From: Candidatus Aenigmatarchaeota archaeon
GTDB lineage: Archaea > Aenigmatarchaeota > Aenigmatarchaeia > GW2011-AR5
Assembly: GCA_016198685.1 (NCBI GenBank)
Contig: JACQID010000006.1
Location: 186,001 to 250,000, forward strand
Length of the DNA: 64,000 bases
Direction of reading: 5' to 3'
A program made the position numbers and the translations under genes. Shown here piece after piece: positions 59,540 through 64,000 of this stretch. Each line of letters starts with the position of its first letter. Within the stretch, counting starts at the first letter, position 1. The notes beneath the pieces were generated by a model. It made no database searches. It worked only from the letters and a program-made list of their open reading frames with translations, and was not told where the DNA came from.

Positions 59540-59639
59540 ATTTATCAGCCTTTACTTTTCGCAAGAAGATTTAAATGCATTGCAACTCCTTGCATGAGGT
59601 TATTATTAGGCTTTATAACCCTTTTGGGAGAGGGTATAG

Positions 59640-60083
59640 ATGAAATTTAGAATTCCTTTTAGTGAAGCAGTAATAGCTGCCGTGTTAGCTGCGTCCGCAG
59701 CATGTAGTGAAATGCCGTCTACTCAGCAGCCATCAGTAACGACTGCTTATCCTACTCCAAACCTAAGCACCCGGTATTATTCTCCTGGAAAATCTTCCAT
59801 GGTGGTAAAAATAGAGGGCATAGACTGCAGTGATAAATATAGGATGGACCGGGAGAAATATCTTGACGATTTAACGACAGGAATATCAATTATCAGAACA
59901 CATGGTGTGGCAGGTTATCCTATTCATCCAGATACCATCACATACGAATCTCTAGGAGATGGCAAATTTAATCTGACATTCAAGCTTCAAGGACCCCTTA
60001 AAAGTCAAGAAGACGCTGAGAGGATACATATTCAAACAGCTAACATTCTGTGCCCGACAATATCACTAAAGGAATATCATTAA
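59640..60083 (+). CDS. putative lipoprotein
   Basis: Signal peptide ending in lipobox-like LAASAAC. Confidence 0.5.
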   Translation: MKFRIPFSEAVIAAVLAASAACSEMPSTQQPSVTTAYPTPNLSTRYYSPGKSSMVVKIEGIDCSDKYRMDREKYLDDLTTGISIIRTHGVAGYPIHPDTITYESLGDGKFNLTFKLQGPLKSQEDAERIHIQTANILCPTISLKEYH

Positions 60084-60084
60084 T

Positions 60085-60178
60085 GCGGGGGGCAGGGTTT
60101 GAACCTGCGAAGGCACTAAGCCACGGGATTTCTTCACGGTCTTAAGTCCCGCCCCTTTGGCCGCTCGGGAACCCCCGC
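60085..60178 (-). tRNA. tRNA-Leu(TAA) with apparent 11-nt intron (60129-60139)
   Basis: gcggggg/cccccgc acceptor; CGGGA-CTTAAGA-[CCGTGAAGAAA]-TCCCG; long variable arm; GCAGGTTCAAACCCTGC. Confidence 0.92.
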
Positions 60179-60259
60179 TTGCATTTTAATTGGATATTAT
60201 TGTTTTATAGCTGTAAATGCAAGAGTTGAATATAAAATTGATTGCAGAAAGAATCGATA

Positions 60260-61015
60260 TTACTTGATTGCTTTCTTGGCGTCTTTTAAGAAATCTTCGG
60301 CATTCTTTTCTATGCGTTCAAGAGCCATATCAAGAAGCTTGGGAGCCTCTAATCCGGATGCTGTTTCTACATTGAAGACAAAGGCCGTCTCGTCGTGACG
60401 GGCCTCATTACCCTCGATGAATCTTACGCAGTCCTTGCATCCGTCCATGGGCGCGAGCCTTACGTTTGCGCCTTTCTTTTCAAGAGTATGAGCTTCGCAG
60501 GGCTTGGCTTTCCCTTCAGCCTTGACAATGTAAATATTCTGATAACCTGCTATTGCAGCCTGGTTTCTTGCTTTCTTTCTGCCAAAGCCCAAGCGTGCTG
60601 TTGCCTCGAATTTCAATTTCTGTCCTTCAAGAAGTTCGACAATGGGGATGTCAGGGTCAGTAGACCTTACAGACGGATCAGTGCTTTTCATGTCCCCTGC
60701 CTTGACTATGCATGGGCCTTCTTTTTCTGCCACGAGAACCATCTGGCAGCGGCTGCATCCTTCTCCATTGCACTTGCATTCGGATTGCAGGCTGTACATT
60801 ACAGGATCAAAAGTCAGGGGAATAAGACCGAGTCTTCGCACTAGAGCTTCATCAAAAAGCCCGGAGTTGTTGTTCTCAACATCAGCTTCTTCAATGGAAA
60901 GGACGGGTATTCCGCCTATAAGAGTTCTCCTTATTGCGTTAGCCATTCCGACATCGCTTTCGGAAAGGACAAACCTTATGCTGTCCGAGGATTTTTCGAG
61001 AATCTTGAGTTCCAT
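60260..61015 (-). CDS. rpoD: RNA polymerase subunit D
   Basis: MANAIRRTLIGGIPVLSIEE, CKCNGEGCSRCQ. Confidence 0.96.
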   Translation of the reverse strand: MELKILEKSSDSIRFVLSESDVGMANAIRRTLIGGIPVLSIEEADVENNNSGLFDEALVRRLGLIPLTFDPVMYSLQSECKCNGEGCSRCQMVLVAEKEGPCIVKAGDMKSTDPSVRSTDPDIPIVELLEGQKLKFEATARLGFGRKKARNQAAIAGYQNIYIVKAEGKAKPCEAHTLEKKGANVRLAPMDGCKDCVRFIEGNEARHDETAFVFNVETASGLEAPKLLDMALERIEKNAEDFLKDAKKAIK

Positions 61016-61081
61016 TATTATCACATTTAATGTGAATGAAAATCTTTTAAAGGGTTCATTCGCGATTTCTTGCCACGCAGC

Positions 61082-61474
61082 TTATACTCTTCTTCCCCTG
61101 CGGCCGCCCTTCTTCCTCATGCTGTCATGCGGCATAGGCGTCACATCCTCAATTGAGGATATCCTGAAACCGCTTCGCGCAAGCGCACGTATAGCAGGCT
61201 GCGCACCCTGGCCGGGTATCTTGGATTTCGTTCCACCGGGCGCCCTTATTCTGATGTGAAGGTTGGTTACGCCCTGTGCATGAGCTTTTTCTGCAACCTT
61301 CCTGACAGCCTTCATGGCCGTGAAGGCCTTGCCCTTGTTCATATCCTTGTCCGAGACCTGGCCGCCCGAAGATATTGCTATCGTTTCAGCGCCTGTAACG
61401 TCGGTGATATGGATTATGGTATTGTTCATGGAAGAATATATGCTGGCTATTGCGAATTTTTGCTTCATCATCAT
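61082..61474 (-). CDS. rpsK: ribosomal protein S11
   Basis: [38 protein letters not shown]. Confidence 0.97.
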   Translation of the reverse strand: MMMKQKFAIASIYSSMNNTIIHITDVTGAETIAISSGGQVSDKDMNKGKAFTAMKAVRKVAEKAHAQGVTNLHIRIRAPGGTKSKIPGQGAQPAIRALARSGFRISSIEDVTPMPHDSMRKKGGRRGRRV

Positions 61475-61989
61475 GCACCTTCTGCCGGCTTGGCTTCACT
61501 TTCATTTAATTTAGCTATAATCTTGGCGGCTATTGACTCTTCAAGCTTTATGGAGGCTTCCTGAGTCGTAGGCACAAGATAGCTTGGCCATCTGGCTTTT
61601 CGTCCGTCTATCATGACATGGCCATGGGTTATAAGCTGTCTTGAATGCTTCATCGTGTTTGCAAGGCCTTTTTTTGCAACAACGGATTGCAATCTTCTGT
61701 CCAGTATCTGCTCAAGAGGTATTCCTAGAACTTCATCCAGGCTCTTGACGTTTATGCCAAGCATTGCAAGCTTTGCAAATAGCTCCTGTTCTTTACTCTT
61801 GTCAGGAGATGCCTGTAGGCTTCTTGCTCTTCTTCGAAGATTTCTGAGTATGCTTTCAGCTCTCCAGAGTTCCTTCTTTCTTCGAAGACCGTAAGAGCTG
61901 ACTATGCCTTTCTCTTTTTCTATCCTCTCCTTGTCATATGGCTTGACAGGAGTCGCATATTTTCTTGTTTGCTGTTTTGGGTGTCCCAT
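61471..61989 (-). CDS. rpsD: ribosomal protein S4
   Basis: [19 protein letters not shown]..., [16 protein letters not shown]. Confidence 0.96.
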   Translation of the reverse strand: MGHPKQQTRKYATPVKPYDKERIEKEKGIVSSYGLRRKKELWRAESILRNLRRRARSLQASPDKSKEQELFAKLAMLGINVKSLDEVLGIPLEQILDRRLQSVVAKKGLANTMKHSRQLITHGHVMIDGRKARWPSYLVPTTQEASIKLEESIAAKIIAKLNESEAKPAEGA

Positions 61990-61995
61990 GAATCA

Positions 61996-62490
61996 TCACT
62001 TCTTTGCCGGTGCAGGAGAGCTTTCGGCCTTTTTAGGTGCAGATTTCTCCTTCATGGCTTTCTTGCTGACGCCGACGCTTGTGTTCGTTCTGAACGAGCT
62101 GCGCGTGCGCTGTCCTCTTACAGGCTGGCCAAGTTCGTGTCTCAGCCCCTTGTAGGACTTTATCCTTTTGAGGAGGTTGATGTCTTCTCTCCTTGCAAAA
62201 TCTAATGCTATTTTAGTGAGATGAATATCCTTGCCCGTTTCCATGTCTTTTCTTCTGTTCAGGAGGAACGCAGGAACAGCAGGATTGGCTATTGCGCCCT
62301 GAAGGGTTTTGAGTTCGTCCGCAGACAGCTCGCCTATTTTCTTGTCTTCGCTTATTCCAGCTTTCATGCAGGCAACTTTGGAAAATGTGAATCCAACGCC
62401 TTTTATTCTTCGAAGGGCCTTGCCGGTCTTGAGAGTGCCATCTATGTCAGTATCCATGAATCTTACAATTTTTCTGAGTTCTGCCATCAA
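61996..62490 (-). CDS. rpsM: ribosomal protein S13
   Basis: IVRFMDTDIDGTLKTGKALRRIKGVG, LRHELGQPVRGQRTRSS. Confidence 0.96.
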   Translation of the reverse strand: MMAELRKIVRFMDTDIDGTLKTGKALRRIKGVGFTFSKVACMKAGISEDKKIGELSADELKTLQGAIANPAVPAFLLNRRKDMETGKDIHLTKIALDFARREDINLLKRIKSYKGLRHELGQPVRGQRTRSSFRTNTSVGVSKKAMKEKSAPKKAESSPAPAKK

Positions 62491-62530
62491 TTCACCGGGA
62501 TTATTTCTTTACAACCTAAAGCTTTAATGT

Positions 62531-62692
62531 TTACTCGATATTTGCCCATTTGAAGTCTCTCGGGTCGCGTCTGAGTTTGAACATATTCTTTTCGCATTTG
62601 TTGGAGTCGAAGGTGAAGATTTTCCCGTTTTTGTCAACGAAGACCAAACCTGTTCCTTCTTCTATTTCTTTGGAGCAAAAAGAGCATTTCAT
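62531..62692 (-). CDS. rpl24e: ribosomal protein L24e
   Basis: Own translation: MKCSFCSKEIEEGTGLVFVDKNGKIFTFDSNKCEKNMFKLRRDPRDFKWANIE. Confidence 0.93.
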   Translation of the reverse strand: MKCSFCSKEIEEGTGLVFVDKNGKIFTFDSNKCEKNMFKLRRDPRDFKWANIE

Positions 62693-62695
62693 TTT

Positions 62696-62902
62696 TTATC
62701 GCCTTCCATAAGATTCGGAGGATTCCATTTCCGTTTCCTTGAGCATCAGTATGTCGCCAATTGCTACCGGACCCATCACGTTTCTTGTGAGAACCTTGCC
62801 CTTGTCACGGCCGTCTGTTAGTATGCACTTGACTACGGCGACTCCCTTGGCTCCGGATCTCTTTATTATGTTGATGACTTCGGCAGGTGTGGCGTCTGAC
62901 AT
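62696..62902 (-). CDS. rps28e: ribosomal protein S28e
   Basis: VVKCILTDGRDKGKVLTRNVMGPVAIGDILMLKETE. Confidence 0.95.
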   Translation of the reverse strand: MSDATPAEVINIIKRSGAKGVAVVKCILTDGRDKGKVLTRNVMGPVAIGDILMLKETEMESSESYGRR

Positions 62903-62907
62903 ATTGA

Positions 62908-63222
62908 TCACTTGACTATTGAATTAAGTTTTGCTTTTGCTTCGCCTGCGTCCAGCACTGCAACAGAAACTGTCGGGACCTGCAATCCGGCAGCTCTTCC
63001 GAGTTCGGATTTTGTAGGTACCTTCACGAGAGTTATCTTCTTCTCGTCGCACAGAGGCTGAAGGTGCATGACAATTTCAGGAGGAGTGACATCTTCGGCA
63101 ACGACGACAAGCTTGGCCAAGCCTCTTTCCACGGCTTTGGTTGTTTCGTTTACGCCTTTCCTTATCTTGCCCGTCTCGCGGGAAGCTTCTATTATTTCAA
63201 AAATTTCTTCCGGTTTGGTCAT
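62908..63222 (-). CDS. rpl7ae: ribosomal protein L7Ae
   Basis: KGVNETTKAVERGLAKLVVVAEDVTPPEIVMHLQPLCDEKKI. Confidence 0.96.
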   Translation of the reverse strand: MTKPEEIFEIIEASRETGKIRKGVNETTKAVERGLAKLVVVAEDVTPPEIVMHLQPLCDEKKITLVKVPTKSELGRAAGLQVPTVSVAVLDAGEAKAKLNSIVK

Positions 63223-63502
63223 TGGTATACACCTCGCTTTTTATCGCAGGAGTCCTTTTATTCTTGTTGACTCATACTGCAAATACTTCGGCCTTAGCCG
63301 AAATATTTACTGTCTTTATTAAGAGGGAAAATGTTTTAAAGGGTTTGTGGCCGGGGATTATGAGAAATAGCGCAGAGAATCCGATTTATATGACCAGATG
63401 TTTCTCATTATTATTTCATGGCGAAAAGAGCTGGAATTCCCTTTATAAAATATTTTGTTGATAGGGTTGAAGATATTTATAGGTTTGCTCCAATTAAATC
63501 CC

Positions 63503-63667
63503 ATGCAAACCAGCAGGTTCCTGAAAGTCAAGTGCGGAAAGTGCAAGAACGAACAGATTACCTACAGCAAGGCTTCCACAATAGTCACGTGCCTTGTCTG
63601 CGGTGAACAGCTTGTTCAGCCTGCAGGCGGCGTCGCCCGGATTCTGGCTCAGGCCGAGGAGCTCTGA
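63503..63667 (+). CDS. rps27e: ribosomal protein S27e
   Basis: FLKVKCGKCKNEQITYSKASTIVTCLVCGEQLVQPAGG. Confidence 0.94.
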   Translation: MQTSRFLKVKCGKCKNEQITYSKASTIVTCLVCGEQLVQPAGGVARILAQAEEL

Positions 63668-63671
63668 AATA

Positions 63672-64000
63672 ATGGCGAAGAAAAGGGGCTTCCCGATGCA
63701 GGGGGAGCTTGTTATCTGCGCTGTTAAAAAACTGAACCCTAATTCTGCGGATGTTTTTCTCGAAGAATACGGAATGGACGGAATGGTTCACATTTCCGAG
63801 ATAGTCACGGGATGGGTCAGGAATATAAAGGACCACATAAAGGTCGGGCAGACTGGAGTTGCAAAAGTCATACGTGTTAACGAAGATGAGGGCTATATTG
63901 CCCTTTCGTTAAAGCGGGTCGACAGCAGGCAGGAAAAGGAAAAGCTCAAGGAATATAATCTTGACAAGAAAGCCGAAAAGATGCTTGAGATGGCTGCCGA
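63672..64000 (+). CDS. eif2a: translation initiation factor aIF2 alpha (truncated by window end)
   Basis: GELVICAVKKLNPNSADVFLEEYGMDGMVHISEI; no stop before 64000. Confidence 0.94.
   Translation, partial: MAKKRGFPMQGELVICAVKKLNPNSADVFLEEYGMDGMVHISEIVTGWVRNIKDHIKVGQTGVAKVIRVNEDEGYIALSLKRVDSRQEKEKLKEYNLDKKAEKMLEMAA

Noticed and set aside
63418-63606. 62-aa ORF upstream of S27e as L44e
   Set aside because: No L44e zinc-finger motif; overlaps the S27e start in another frame.

Overview
This 64-kb window comes from an archaeal chromosome. The informational genes (TFB, histone, Sec61-beta, RNase P proteins, RpoD/RpoN, aIF2, many archaeal ribosomal proteins) establish the domain; the small, dense style suggests a DPANN-like lineage, which is inference. 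Landmarks: (i) physically separated 16S and 23S rRNA genes, each with its own promoter and processing stem, with two minus-strand protein genes and an intron-containing tRNA-Ala between them; (ii) three insertions in the 16S (about 75, 55 and 186 nt) and two in the 23S (44 and about 266 nt), mostly at functional-centre sites and so probably introns; (iii) an RNase P RNA recognised by its 11-bp P1 helix and conserved segments; (iv) a tRNA-Leu(TAA) with an apparent 11-nt intron; (v) a secreted protein with about 14 perfect-period 20-residue repeats; (vi) an ECF-type sigma-70-like gene convergent with TFB, which is unexpected in an archaeon; (vii) a 93-nt two-hairpin element present twice, 38 kb apart, with fold-preserving differences; (viii) a cluster of uncharacterised genes (MNT-HEPN protein, TIM barrel, large His/Asp-rich protein, membrane protein, three coupled ORFs including two apparent paralogues). 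I saw no CRISPR array, transposase or 5S rRNA. All assignments are by eye from the sequence and supplied translations; no database search was run.
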